Source of the DNA: JAWLEV01 sp046538105
Lineage (GTDB): Bacteria > Chloroflexota > Anaerolineae > UBA1429
Assembly: GCA_046538105.1 (NCBI GenBank)
Contig: JBKHJO010000045.1
Location: 1-19,651 of the forward strand
Reading direction: 5' to 3'
Length of the DNA: 19,651 bases
The notes under the pieces were generated by a model. That model was not told the origin of the DNA and searched no databases. It saw nothing but the letters and a program-made list of their open reading frames with translations. Numbering within the stretch: position 1 is the stretch's first letter; the number at the start of each line of letters is the position of its first letter. Of this stretch, positions 1 through 7,274 are shown in pieces. A program made the position numbers and the translations under genes.

Positions 1-188
1 AGGCCGGCCAGAGGGCGCAGGGAATTGACGACACCGATCTGGGCGGGTTCCCCTCCCAGAGCCAGGATGTAAAGAGAGGCATAGGGAAAGGCCATGGAGC
101 GGGCGAACATGCCCATGGCCCCAGTCACCGTCATCACCAGTATATTACCCTGCATAAAGGCAAAGGTTTTGCGCAGCGATTTTAGCAT
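1..188 (-). CDS. MFS transporter, N-terminal part (runs off window)
   Basis: The reverse strand from an ATG at 188 reads open to the window edge, giving 62 codons. It begins MLKSLRKTFAFM and continues with a hydrophobic helix (about residues 12-30), a short loop with MFARSMAFPYASLYI and then LALGGEPAQIGVVNSL. This matches the start of 12-helix major facilitator transporters, where the first helix is followed by a segment leading into helix 2. The family moves small solutes or drugs across the cytoplasmic membrane, but the substrate cannot be told from this part. There is no clear Shine-Dalgarno sequence before the ATG. The frame stays open upstream to a TAG near position 275, so a TTG start is also possible. 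It is divergent from the M1 peptidase gene across about 380 bp. Confidence 0.7.
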   Translation of the reverse strand, partial: MLKSLRKTFAFMQGNILVMTVTGAMGMFARSMAFPYASLYILALGGEPAQIGVVNSLRPLAG

Positions 189-294
189 CAGCCGGTCTCT
201 TGTCAGATATCGTTCGAGGAGGAGCAAACACTCTCGTGCCGAGGGAGCACACAAAACCAAAAGATTCCCCATAGAGAACGCTGCTACATCCGAT

Positions 295-323
295 ATCCTA
301 TCGAACGATGGGAAACCTGACAA
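295..323 (-). promoter_or_regulatory. Candidate sigma-70-like promoter for the MFS gene
   Basis: On the minus strand TTGTCA (318-323) lies 17 bp from TAGGAT (295-300). These match the -35 consensus at 5 of 6 positions and the -10 consensus at 4 of 6. Transcription would begin near 288, leaving a leader of about 100 nt. The -35 box overlaps a TCAGGTT motif. Confidence 0.4.
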
Positions 324-460
324 GTCGCAAAAAGCACGAATCCATCGTGTCTGTCCTATCAGGTGATCCCAGTCGCGTCCTGTATCACATCATCATGTGC
401 AGAAAGTATTCTTAGCAACAGCGGAGCCTCCGGCCTACACAGACGTTCAGTCTCGCCCCT

Positions 461-502
461 GGTCAGGTGATCAAGTCACGTAACCTTGATCTGACTGGTC
501 AG
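461..502 (+). promoter_or_regulatory. Operator-like repeats upstream of the M1 peptidase promoter
   Basis: GGTCAGGTGATC (461-472) is a near palindrome with a GG centre. Inverted heptamers GATCAAG (469-475) and CTTGATC (485-491) follow, and then CTGACTGGTCAG (491-502), whose CTGAC/GTCAG arms are perfect. The last element covers the -35 box. The first lies about 30 bp upstream of the -35, a position that suits an activator site. The same motif recurs in other intergenic regions of the window. Confidence 0.45.
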
Positions 503-524
503 AGTCCTCTAGAAGCGATATAAT
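496..524 (+). promoter_or_regulatory. Sigma-70-like promoter for the M1 peptidase gene
   Basis: TGGTCA (496-501) and a perfect TATAAT (519-524) are separated by 17 bp. Transcription would start near 531, giving a leader of about 40 nt before the ATG at 570. Confidence 0.6.
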
Positions 525-569
525 AGGGCAAGTTTACAAACGGCCATGTGGGCTGTAAGGACTTCTAGA

Positions 570-2186
570 ATGACAGAACGAGTAACGCCTCGTTTCTCGC
601 TTCCGATCAGTTATCTGTTGTGTATCCTTGTCTCGACGCTGAGCGCTTGCTCCTCGACGCTTTCCTCCGTCTCGACACCGACGCCCGAACAGGCAGATGC
701 GCAAGTGGCAGCCACGAGCGCCTCCCGACCTACAGCCACACCTCTTCGCTCAACATCTACCTTCACCCCTCGTCCCACGACCACACCGCAACCGACACCG
801 ACCATAACCGCAACGCCCACGCCGCCGCCGTTGCCAGAGGAGTGCCTGAAACAAAAGTTCATTGAGGATATCGAGGTTTGCCACGAGGTACCCCAGTACG
901 ATGTCGACCTGGCGGTGCGCCTGGAATCGCCCCAGGTGACGGGGAGCCAGCAAATCACCTATACCAACGCGGAGGATGTGCCGTTGGATCATCTGTATCT
1001 GCGGCTCTTTCCCAACAGCCGCGGCTATGGCGGGACGATGACCATGACGCACGTATTGCTGAACGGGGAGTCGGTCACGCCCCAATTCGAACTGCAAAAC
1101 ACCGCCGCACGGATACCCCTGGAGACGGCGCTTGACCCAGGGGAGGTTGTAACACTATCCATGGATTTCACCGTCGGCGTCCCCACGTCGGGCGTCTCTG
1201 GCTATGCGCTATTTTCGTATCTGCGCGGGGTGATGGCCCTGCCCACGGTCTACCCCATCATCCCCGTGTACGACGATCAGGGCTGGGACGTCGAGCACGC
1301 GCCAGATCACAGCGACGATCTGCACACCGATATCGCGCGTTATCGCGTGCGGATCTCTGCGCCGGCCGACTTGACCCTCATGGCCTCTGGCACCTGCACG
1401 AAGCCCGAACCCGGGCGATGGGTATGCCAGGCGGCGCCGATGCGAGACTTTACCCTGATCCTGGGGGAGGATTACGAACGCGCCGCCCGAAAGGTAGAGG
1501 GCGTGGTAGTCAATAGCTATTTCTATCCGGGGCACGCAGAAGGCGGCGGGCGAGCGTTGCAGGTCGCCGTCGATGCGATGTCGGTGTTCAGCGAACTCTT
1601 TGGTCCTTATCCCTATACCGAACTGGACGTCGTCGAGACCCCCAATCGCCTGGGTGGCATGGAATACTCGGGGCTGGTGGTCGTCGAGGATGGACTTTAT
1701 ACGGAGGGAAGTGTGGAGTGGCTGACGGCCCACGAGGTGGCGCACCAGTGGTGGATGGTCGTGGTGGGCAACGACCAGGTAGATGAGCCGTGGCTGGACG
1801 AGGCCCTCACCCAATACAGCACCATGCTCTATTATGAAAAGGTCTATGGGAAGGATAGGGCGAGGGCGATCCTGCAGCAAGAGTTCGAGAGCAGTTATCA
1901 GAGCGTACTCAAGCAGGGCCGCGACATGCCTGCTGGCTTACCCTCTGACACCTATCCCCCGGATCTGTATTGGAAGATAGTTTACGACAAGGGCGCACTC
2001 TACTTCCACGCACTGCGAGAGGCGGTAGGCGACGAGGCCTTTTTCGAGATCCTGCAAACCTACTACCAGCGCCACCGCTATGACATCGCGACCCCCGAGA
2101 TGTTCCTGGATGCTATAGAGACTGTCACCGGCGATCAACATGGGGACATCTATGAGAAATGGATCGGGGGGAATGCGACCCGGTAG
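570..2186 (+). CDS. M1-family (gluzincin) metallopeptidase lipoprotein
   Basis: This is a probable zinc aminopeptidase anchored outside the cell. The ATG at 570 is preferred over the in-frame ATG at 546 because AAGGA (557-561) sits 8 nt upstream of it; the 546 start has no ribosome site. The 538-residue product has a signal peptide ending in a lipobox LSAC with Cys27 as lipid anchor. A Thr/Pro-rich linker follows at about residues 54-91, then an N-terminal beta domain. The exopeptidase-type motif GGMEYSG is at 362-368, a variant of GAMEN. The zinc site HEVAH is at 388-392, with the third ligand Glu411 in WLDEAL; the HExxH-(18)-E spacing is typical of M1 enzymes. It ends soon after the catalytic domain and lacks the long ERAP-type C-terminal domain. 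It has its own promoter and is the only complete plus-strand gene. The substrate is unknown. Confidence 0.88.
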   Translation: MTERVTPRFSLPISYLLCILVSTLSACSSTLSSVSTPTPEQADAQVAATSASRPTATPLRSTSTFTPRPTTTPQPTPTITATPTPPPLPEECLKQKFIEDIEVCHEVPQYDVDLAVRLESPQVTGSQQITYTNAEDVPLDHLYLRLFPNSRGYGGTMTMTHVLLNGESVTPQFELQNTAARIPLETALDPGEVVTLSMDFTVGVPTSGVSGYALFSYLRGVMALPTVYPIIPVYDDQGWDVEHAPDHSDDLHTDIARYRVRISAPADLTLMASGTCTKPEPGRWVCQAAPMRDFTLILGEDYERAARKVEGVVVNSYFYPGHAEGGGRALQVAVDAMSVFSELFGPYPYTELDVVETPNRLGGMEYSGLVVVEDGLYTEGSVEWLTAHEVAHQWWMVVVGNDQVDEPWLDEALTQYSTMLYYEKVYGKDRARAILQQEFESSYQSVLKQGRDMPAGLPSDTYPPDLYWKIVYDKGALYFHALREAVGDEAFFEILQTYYQRHRYDIATPEMFLDAIETVTGDQHGDIYEKWIGGNATR

Positions 2187-2208
2187 ACCGCGTGGCCCGC
2201 GCGCTGGT

Positions 2209-2311
2209 TCAAATACCCAGTAGGACCGCCAGAGACTGATGGGAACGGTGAAAAAGGCAGAACATCAACACGCACAAGAAGGCCCGTGAGCAGCGCTCCC
2301 AGCCAGACCCA
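2209..2311 (-). pseudogene. Decayed 3' fragment of a paralogue of the 9821-10777 membrane protein
   Basis: On the minus strand one frame (codons from 2311 to 2273) reads WLGALLTGLLV, matching WLGALLTGLLL of the intact gene at 9821-10777. A second frame (2271 to 2209) reads VLMFCLFHRSHQSLAVLLGI and a stop, matching VMMFWLLQRPHHSLADLFGI near the end of the same protein. About 35 codons that separate these motifs in the intact copy are missing and the frame is shifted. It is therefore a dead remnant. Sequence from about 2312 to 2368 shows nothing recognisable. Confidence 0.65.
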
Positions 2312-2368
2312 CCCATACCACACGCTTCCTCGAACTCACCTCTATCACCTTCTCGCGATTGTGTATGG

Positions 2369-2611
2369 TCAGGGGCCTTTTATCTGGATATACTCGTCCA
2401 CCTCCACGTTGTAGCGAACGTCCTCCACAGTAAACACGGCCCAGGGGGTGCCCTCATCGAACCAGGTGACGGCGCCAACTGTGGGGATGGTGTGTCCATC
2501 GATGGTATCCCATCTCAAGGCCTCGTTGATCCATAACGTCTTCCCCTCACTGTCGGTGCCCTTGAAACGCATAGATTCCAGGAAGCGCAGCATGCCCGTC
2601 TGCGGATCGAA
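2369..2611 (-). pseudogene. 3' fragment of a DUF6544-like gene, near-identical to the end of the gene at 7406-8215
   Basis: The last 81 codons of a paralogue of the 7406-8215 gene remain, ending at a TGA (2369-2371). By eye, 179 bp (2433-2611) are identical to 7470-7648. The remaining stretch to the stop codon differs at many bases, but the protein changes are conservative: VDEYIQIKGP here against VEEYIRVKGP there. The 5' two-thirds of the gene is absent. At 2612 the match stops and sequence resembling the repeat at 3784 begins (GACAGAGATTCACC). No start codon with a ribosome site is present, so the fragment is probably not expressed. Confidence 0.8.
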
Positions 2612-2742
2612 GAGGACAGAGATTCACCGACACCATCGCTCGTCCAAGATTCCGTCGAGCGGCAATTTTCTGCCCCGTCAAATTGTTATTCATAACACCC
2701 CTTTCCAGCATTCTGCTGAAAGTGTCTTCTGTATTATGTCTA
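2612..2742. other. Unassigned spacer between gene fragment and alpha/beta hydrolase
   Basis: This 131-bp stretch begins with a short match to the intergenic repeat at 3784. The rest shows no recognised gene, promoter or terminator. The minus-strand frame is open across it, but no family is recognisable. Confidence 0.4.
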
Positions 2743-3747
2743 TCACGACCCGCCCCATCTTGCTTCTTGGCGTAATCCTTTAGTCTTGTGAAGCGAAACC
2801 GAATCACTGGGTTCCTGCAAAAAGGCCCGGATATCTTTGGCGATCAGGTGGGGAGCTTGAGCGTAGAGGTGATGGCCCACGTCGAGCATCTTGTATTGGC
2901 CGCCGGCTGCCTCGACGTAAGCCGCCAACACCTCGCGCCAGCTGTCCACCGGTACGCCGTCGCCGTTGGAGATCAAGGCATAAAAGGGCACATCGGGCAT
3001 GCCCTCTGCAGCGACCCGCCGGGCGTTGGCCTGGACCGCCTCGACCTCGGCCCGCATATCGGCGGTCAAGGTGCGCCGAACCATGATCGAGCAGTAGGCA
3101 GACATCTCGGCCTCGGTCAAATAGCTCGCAGCGGGTGATTCGAGACAGATGGAAGGCGCCAGGCGCAGCAGGCCGGTCCGACCGATGAAGGAGGCCACTG
3201 CCACCATCATGCGCTCCGAGGGCATGATCTCATAGATCGGGGGCACAGCCGGGTCCAACCCGATAATGGCAGTCACTTCTTTGGGATGGCGATTGGCCCA
3301 GTGGATGGCTTCTAGGGCGCCCATCGAATGGGGCAGCAGGACGTAGGGCGGGCTCTCCCCGGCGGAAGTCAACGCCTGGCGGGTCTCGTTAAGCACCGTC
3401 TCGATGTCACGGGAGGTGCCACCCTCGTCGCTCCAGCCGTACCCGGCCCGTTCCACGACAACCGTGCGGTAATTATCGGACAGGAGACAATAGAGCCCCT
3501 TAAAATCCAAGGCAGGGGCGGTGGTGCCGCTACCCGAAAAGAAGACGAGCGTCAGATCGCCTGTCCCTTCAGCGTAGACGTGGAGCCGGTGCCCATTCAC
3601 CGCCACTAGCTGTCCGGGCGGTGGATAGGCGACCTCTTCACTCGGTATTCGCAGCCGGTGATATATGGTGCTGCCGATAACCAATAGTAACAGCAACCCT
3701 ACCAGTCCAGCCAGAATCCATTTGATGATGGTTAAGAGTGTTTGCAT
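2743..3747 (-). CDS. Membrane-anchored alpha/beta hydrolase
   Basis: A 334-residue protein. ATG at 3747 has AAAAGGA six nt upstream. Residues about 5-27 form one hydrophobic anchor, so the enzyme domain probably faces outward. It carries the alpha/beta-hydrolase landmarks: VFFSGSGTTAP as oxyanion loop, VVVERAGYGWSD after strand 4, and the nucleophile elbow PHSMG with Ser141, where Pro replaces the first Gly of GxSxG. A likely acid is Asp263 in NGDG, and His292 in GHHLYAQ completes the triad. The closest known type is the broad alpha/beta fold hydrolase superfamily (esterase or lipase-like); the substrate cannot be assigned. The last 20 or so residues after AFLQE are polar and not family-like, so the 3' end may have been extended into neighbouring sequence. 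Confidence 0.85.
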   Translation of the reverse strand: MQTLLTIIKWILAGLVGLLLLLVIGSTIYHRLRIPSEEVAYPPPGQLVAVNGHRLHVYAEGTGDLTLVFFSGSGTTAPALDFKGLYCLLSDNYRTVVVERAGYGWSDEGGTSRDIETVLNETRQALTSAGESPPYVLLPHSMGALEAIHWANRHPKEVTAIIGLDPAVPPIYEIMPSERMMVAVASFIGRTGLLRLAPSICLESPAASYLTEAEMSAYCSIMVRRTLTADMRAEVEAVQANARRVAAEGMPDVPFYALISNGDGVPVDSWREVLAAYVEAAGGQYKMLDVGHHLYAQAPHLIAKDIRAFLQEPSDSVSLHKTKGLRQEARWGGS

Positions 3748-3783
3748 AACAAATCCTTTTGAATACAGAGAACCACTGAGAAG

Positions 3784-3844
3784 ACACAGAGATTCACAGA
3801 AAACGGCCAGGAGATTTAAATGCTTTCTCTGTGGGATTCTGTGT
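3784..3844. repeat. Imperfect inverted repeat, CACAGAGATTCACAG type
   Basis: The left arm at 3784-3803 (begins CACAGAGATTCACAG) is an imperfect reverse complement of the right arm at 3824-3844 (ends GGGATTCTGTGT), around a loop of about 20 bp. It lies in the spacer upstream of the alpha/beta hydrolase. A related string, GACAGAGATTCACC, occurs at the broken end of the gene fragment at 2612. Small dispersed intergenic repeats of this kind are common in large environmental genomes, so this may be one copy of a family. Confidence 0.5.
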
Positions 3845-3893
3845 AATTGCTCCCCCTCTCTCCCATAAGAAGGTCAAGCTCGCGTGGTTAAAG

Positions 3894-3901
3894 TCAGGTG
3901 A
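3894..3901 (+). promoter_or_regulatory. TCAGGTGA motif in the spacer upstream of the alpha/beta hydrolase
   Basis: AAGTCAGGTGAGT occurs in the 160-bp spacer between the RDD gene and the hydrolase gene. It matches the core of the palindromic motif seen at 461, 11735 and 19252. One short match alone is weak evidence. Confidence 0.25.
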
Positions 3902-3907
3902 GTCGAT

Positions 3908-4354
3908 CTATTGAACACGAATCACGCGCGTGCTCGCCACCCGGTCGCCGAAGCGGGCCTTTTCCGGCGAGCGCAGGATCAGGACGATGCCCACGATATT
4001 GAACGCCGGCAATCCGTCGATCAGACGCAGGAGATTGCGCGCTGCACTGCGGACCAGGCCGGGTTTCCCGCCGTCCGTGCGCATCACGCGCAGGCCCAGC
4101 GCCCATTTGCCCAGCGTCGCCCCGCTCAGACCCTCCAGCAGGACGAAGTAAAGCACCATCAGCGCCAGGAAACTGAGGCATAACGGATCGGTGATGAACA
4201 GCCCATCGGCCCAGCGGTGGTCCGTGGTGCTCATCAGCCAGACACCCTTTACGACGCGCGTGACGGGGAAGAAGATGGTGCAGAAAAGCAATCCGTCGAT
4301 CACGAGCGCCCAGAAGCGCCGCCAGATTCCGGCATAGGTGGTGTCAGTGTCCAT
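3908..4354 (-). CDS. RDD family membrane protein
   Basis: A 148-residue protein. ATG at 4354 has a perfect AGGAGG (4361-4366) six nt upstream. The defining RDD signature is at the start: RRFWALVID with Arg12, Arg13 and Asp20. Further conserved parts are LLEGLSGATLGKWALGLRVMRTDG and the terminal FGDRVASTRVI. Three hydrophobic segments are visible at about 17-40, 52-75 and 115-127. RDD proteins are small membrane proteins of mostly unknown role; some have been linked to ion transport. The gene begins 13 bp after the upstream chimeric gene ends and is probably cotranscribed with it and with the serine hydrolase. Confidence 0.9.
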   Translation of the reverse strand: MDTDTTYAGIWRRFWALVIDGLLFCTIFFPVTRVVKGVWLMSTTDHRWADGLFITDPLCLSFLALMVLYFVLLEGLSGATLGKWALGLRVMRTDGGKPGLVRSAARNLLRLIDGLPAFNIVGIVLILRSPEKARFGDRVASTRVIRVQ

Positions 4355-4367
4355 TCCAATCCTCCTG

Positions 4368-5000
4368 CTACTGCGCTGCGTCTCGTTCTAGGGTGTGACC
4401 TTCTGCGGGCTCAAGGGCGTGCATGGTGTAGGCCAGCCGCTTGCCCAAGAAGGCCTTCTCCGTGAAGCCAGCATCCTCAGCCAAGCGCCGCACGCTCTCG
4501 CGACCCTGGAAGTGAGGATCGAAGATCACCTCGGTGATTAAGAGGATGCCGCCGGGCTTTAGCGCAGCGTAGAGTTCCTGCAAGGCCGCCTGGTGTGGCA
4601 TCTCGCCCAGCACGCTCACCAGCACGATCCGATCAAAGGTGTCTAACGGCAGGTCGCCTTGGCCCAGCTCGGCCTGCAGGTAGCGAATGTTGGTCAGTCC
4701 CGCCGTCTCTGCCCTGGCGCGGGTTTGGGCCAACATCTCGTTCTGGATGTCGAGGGCGATCTCTTCCCTGGCCCGTTCGGAGCGCGCCTCGACGCGCTCG
4801 GCCAGCGCATCCCAGGCCCGGGTCCCATCCCCCTCGTCGCCGCCCTTGATCTGCGCAGCGGCGCAGAAGATGTCTCCGACCTCGGCGCCGCCGTACGTCT
4901 GGCTGCCGGCGATGCACTGGAAGAAAAAGTCGAACTCCTGTCTCTTGAAGCCCATTTTAATGCAGAGGTCGCGGGGTAAACTCTCTTTCTGCTTGGTCAT
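4368..5000 (-). CDS. Apparent in-frame chimera: alpha/beta hydrolase N-terminus joined to methyltransferase C-terminus
   Basis: A 210-residue protein. The frame is open further upstream, but that part lies inside the next gene; the likely start is ATG at 5000, 17 bp after that gene's stop, with only a weak AAGAG. Residues 1 to about 78 (FFFQCIAGSQTYGGAEVGD, then AQIKGGD and LAERVEARSERA) resemble the N-terminal cap region of FrsA-like alpha/beta hydrolases. From about residue 79 (IALDIQNEML, then FDRIVLVSVLGEMPH and LKPGGILLITEV) it is the latter half of a class I SAM-dependent methyltransferase. The glycine-rich motif I that binds SAM is missing, as is the whole hydrolase catalytic domain with its Ser, Asp and His. 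I infer a deletion fusion of two genes near 4757-4775. Neither activity is likely to survive, though the frame is intact. Confidence 0.65.
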   Translation of the reverse strand: MTKQKESLPRDLCIKMGFKRQEFDFFFQCIAGSQTYGGAEVGDIFCAAAQIKGGDEGDGTRAWDALAERVEARSERAREEIALDIQNEMLAQTRARAETAGLTNIRYLQAELGQGDLPLDTFDRIVLVSVLGEMPHQAALQELYAALKPGGILLITEVIFDPHFQGRESVRRLAEDAGFTEKAFLGKRLAYTMHALEPAEGHTLERDAAQ

Positions 5001-5017
5001 TGTCGCACTCTTTATTT

Positions 5018-6952
5018 TTACAGCAGGTTCCAGTATGTCATGGTCCACAGCAACGCCAGCGCCGTCAGCGTCAGCAGCGTGTAGTGAACGCGCCCGCCGA
5101 GCCGCCAGTAGCCCTTCCACCACGCCAGGGCGGTGAGGGCGAGCATCCCTGCGGCCAGAGCGCCCAGCGCCGGCGGCAGGCTCAGCAGCGCGTCCATCGC
5201 CGGGGGAAGGCCGAAGAAGAGCCGAGGCACGCCGTAGGCGGGGTCCACGTCGCTCATCATGCCGATGAAGCTCGCCAGGAAGAAGAGCGTCAGCAGACCG
5301 AAAAGGGCCGTCGTCCACCGGGCGGCAATAGCCAGGCGCGGGCGCTTTTGATCCCGTCGGCGAGTGACGAAGAAGGCGATGGGCCAGCCGATGAGCGTGC
5401 CGACATACAGCAGCAAGCCGCCACCGACCAGCAGGCCGGTAAAGGTGGTCGTGGCGTACCAGGGGGCCTTGATGAACACGAGGGGGCCGGGAGGCAGTAT
5501 CCTGGCTTCACCGTTCTCCTCGGCGCGGAAGATCAGCGTTTCCTCCTCCTCTGCCAGGCGGCTCTTGTAGGCGCCCGGCGCCACTTCCACGAGCTGCGAG
5601 ATCTCCCCCTGGGCCGTGACCAGCAGATAACCCTCGTCGTTCACGCCGACCCGAAGGGGTTGTGTCAACGCGAGCAACTTTTCCGGCGTGGTAAAGTTGC
5701 GGCGGGACGTGTGGTACTCGCCCACGAAGGGCTGCGCACGCTGCACCGCGTCGGCGGACGGTTGCGGCCTGGGGGAAGGCTCCACCGGGTAGTAGTGATC
5801 CATGAAGACGTCCAACAGCGCTTCGGTCGCCTGGTGGCCGGACGCGCCGTTGTGGGAGACAAAGAAGCCCACGTTCTGCTCTGGCAGCAGAAAGAGCCCG
5901 CTATGGAACAGGAAGGTGTCGCCGCCGTGTTGGATGATGCGCTGCCCGTTGGCCGTGGTCTCCATGAAACCGTAGGCCAGACCGTCTTGCCGGGGGTGGG
6001 AGGTGTAGTGCTGCCGGTGCATCTCGCGGGCGGTCTCCGCCTGCAGGATGCGCTGCTCCCCATAGCGCCCCTCCTGCAGGTGGGCGATCATAAAGCGCGC
6101 CATGTCGGTCGCCGTACTGCTCAGACTGCCAGCGGGATAGGCCTGCACGAATTCGAAGCCGCCCTCCACGTAAGCGCCGTCCACGTAGTTGTAGCCGCGC
6201 GCCATGTCGGGGGCCAGGTGCGCGGGCAGCGGCTGGTGGAAGGTGCTGTGGGTCATCTCCAGTGGCTCGAAGATATCACGCTCCACGTATTCGTCGAAGG
6301 GTATGCCGGAGACCCGCTCCACGACGTAGGCCGCCAGAGCGGAACCGTAGTTGGAGTAGGCTAATACCTCGCCGGGGGGAAAGACGCGCGCCGGCAGATA
6401 AGCCTTGAGGTACTGATCCAACGGGGCGACATCTTCCGCGTTGAGCTTGAAGATGCCTTGCCCCACGTCCTCGAAACCCGGCGTATGGGTCATCAGGTGC
6501 GCTAGCGTGATGGGCCGAGGGTACGTGTCGGGGATCTCGAAATCAAGGTAGGTGTTCACGTCGGCGTCGAGATCCAGTTGCCCCTGTTCCACCAGCTGCA
6601 TCACCGCCGTCCACACAAATAGTTTGGAGACCGAGCCCGGACGGAAGAGGGTACGGTCAGGGTCCACCGGGCGCCGCGTCTCCAGGTCGGCGTAACCGTA
6701 GCCTTTGGCGAAGAACACCTCGCCGTCTTTGACCACGGCCAGCGTCGCGCCGGGGATGTAGAACTCTTTCAGATGTGCCGCCATTACGCCGTCGAAGAAA
6801 GCCTCCATCTCCTGGGGATCGGTGAGACCCTGCGGCTCCCCGGCTGCCTGCAGCGGTGTGACACTGCAAATAGAACCCAGCAGGAGGATGGCCAGCGCCA
6901 GGATAGCGAACCGTCGTCCGGCATGCTCTATTTTACGAAATGCTTCTTTCAT
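5018..6952 (-). CDS. Beta-lactamase-family serine hydrolase with C-terminal membrane domain
   Basis: A 644-residue protein. ATG at 6952 is preceded by GAGAGG. A signal peptide covers about residues 1-36. The secreted domain is of the class C beta-lactamase / DD-peptidase type (PF00144): SVSK at 107-110 with the catalytic Ser107 and Lys110, YSN at 199-201 with Tyr199, and HGG at 342-344 in place of KTG. A small beta domain follows (about 410-500), and then four hydrophobic segments in the last 150 residues, separated by the basic stretch VTRRRDQKR. Proteins of this layout are usually esterases or peptidases acting on cell-wall or D-amino-acid substrates, not true beta-lactamases; the substrate is unknown. 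It probably heads a short operon with the chimeric gene and the RDD gene. Confidence 0.9.
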   Translation of the reverse strand: MKEAFRKIEHAGRRFAILALAILLLGSICSVTPLQAAGEPQGLTDPQEMEAFFDGVMAAHLKEFYIPGATLAVVKDGEVFFAKGYGYADLETRRPVDPDRTLFRPGSVSKLFVWTAVMQLVEQGQLDLDADVNTYLDFEIPDTYPRPITLAHLMTHTPGFEDVGQGIFKLNAEDVAPLDQYLKAYLPARVFPPGEVLAYSNYGSALAAYVVERVSGIPFDEYVERDIFEPLEMTHSTFHQPLPAHLAPDMARGYNYVDGAYVEGGFEFVQAYPAGSLSSTATDMARFMIAHLQEGRYGEQRILQAETAREMHRQHYTSHPRQDGLAYGFMETTANGQRIIQHGGDTFLFHSGLFLLPEQNVGFFVSHNGASGHQATEALLDVFMDHYYPVEPSPRPQPSADAVQRAQPFVGEYHTSRRNFTTPEKLLALTQPLRVGVNDEGYLLVTAQGEISQLVEVAPGAYKSRLAEEEETLIFRAEENGEARILPPGPLVFIKAPWYATTTFTGLLVGGGLLLYVGTLIGWPIAFFVTRRRDQKRPRLAIAARWTTALFGLLTLFFLASFIGMMSDVDPAYGVPRLFFGLPPAMDALLSLPPALGALAAGMLALTALAWWKGYWRLGGRVHYTLLTLTALALLWTMTYWNLL

Positions 6953-7007
6953 CGACTTACCTCTCTTTTCTTGTGCGTGCTTCTGTGCTGCTTATTCGTC
7001 TGCCCTG

Positions 7008-7157
7008 CTAGAAATAGACACGCCCACCCAATCTAGAGAAATCGAACAGGATGTGGCAAAGGGTAGTCGAACGGATCGACTTTGTCTTGTAGGCGAGCCA
7101 TCCCCACATCAAGCCCACGATCCCGGCGGCGACGACCAGCGAGACTGTGGCGCCGGG
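7008..7157 (-). pseudogene. 3' remnant of a CPBP-type (CAAX) membrane protease gene
   Basis: The last 50 codons before the TAG at 7008 read GATVSLVVAAGIVGLMWGWL, then AYKTKSIRSTTLCHILFDF. This matches the final helix and His motif of CPBP intramembrane proteases, compare VVGTFLGWLTWRAQSVWPAV in the intact gene at 13129-14073. The EExxxR and first His motifs that should lie upstream are absent, and the open frame further 5' is not CPBP-like. It lies directly upstream of the serine hydrolase gene and seems to be a dead fragment. Confidence 0.6.
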
Positions 7158-7262
7158 CCGGGGGTTTGGAAAGACCGACTGGGGCGTTGCGCGTCTGGTC
7201 GAATAGCCAGTATTCCCCCTGATCAAATGGGTAGGGGCGAGACTCCCACGTAATCTGAGCCG

Positions 7263-7274
7263 ACCTGACTGACC
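7263..7274 (-). promoter_or_regulatory. GGTCAGTCAGGT motif
   Basis: The minus strand reads GGTCAGTCAGGT here, two overlapping GGTCAG-type half-sites. It lies about 310 bp upstream of the serine hydrolase start in non-coding sequence. It resembles the recurring intergenic motif, but no promoter boxes are evident nearby. Confidence 0.2.

Larger units (their letters stand above)
189..569. other. Divergent intergenic control region
   Basis: This 381-bp stretch separates the MFS gene (minus) from the M1 peptidase gene (plus). I see no convincing gene in it. It holds a candidate promoter in each direction and several TCAGGT-type motifs: CTTGTCAGGTTT on the minus strand at about 312-323, ATCAGGTGAT at 358-367, GGTCAGGTGATC at 461-472 and CTGACTGGTCAG at 491-502. 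Confidence 0.6.

Noticed and set aside
720..840. Simple repeat of Thr/Pro codons
   Set aside because: It encodes the linker between the lipobox and the peptidase domain, as in many Chloroflexota lipoproteins; not a separate repeat element.
1209..1880. A 223-codon minus-strand frame inside the M1 peptidase gene
   Set aside because: It lies opposite the zinc site and catalytic domain of a convincing gene, and shows no domain or ribosome site of its own.
2187..2208. GC-rich hairpin after the M1 peptidase stop as a terminator
   Set aside because: The CGCG/CGCG stem is only four bp and no run of T follows, so a Rho-independent terminator is not supported.
5000..6364. A 454-codon open frame on the plus strand
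   Set aside because: It is antisense to the serine hydrolase, which has complete catalytic motifs and a ribosome site. The plus-strand product is a Gln/Arg/His-rich sequence with no family features; long antisense frames are common in GC-rich genes.
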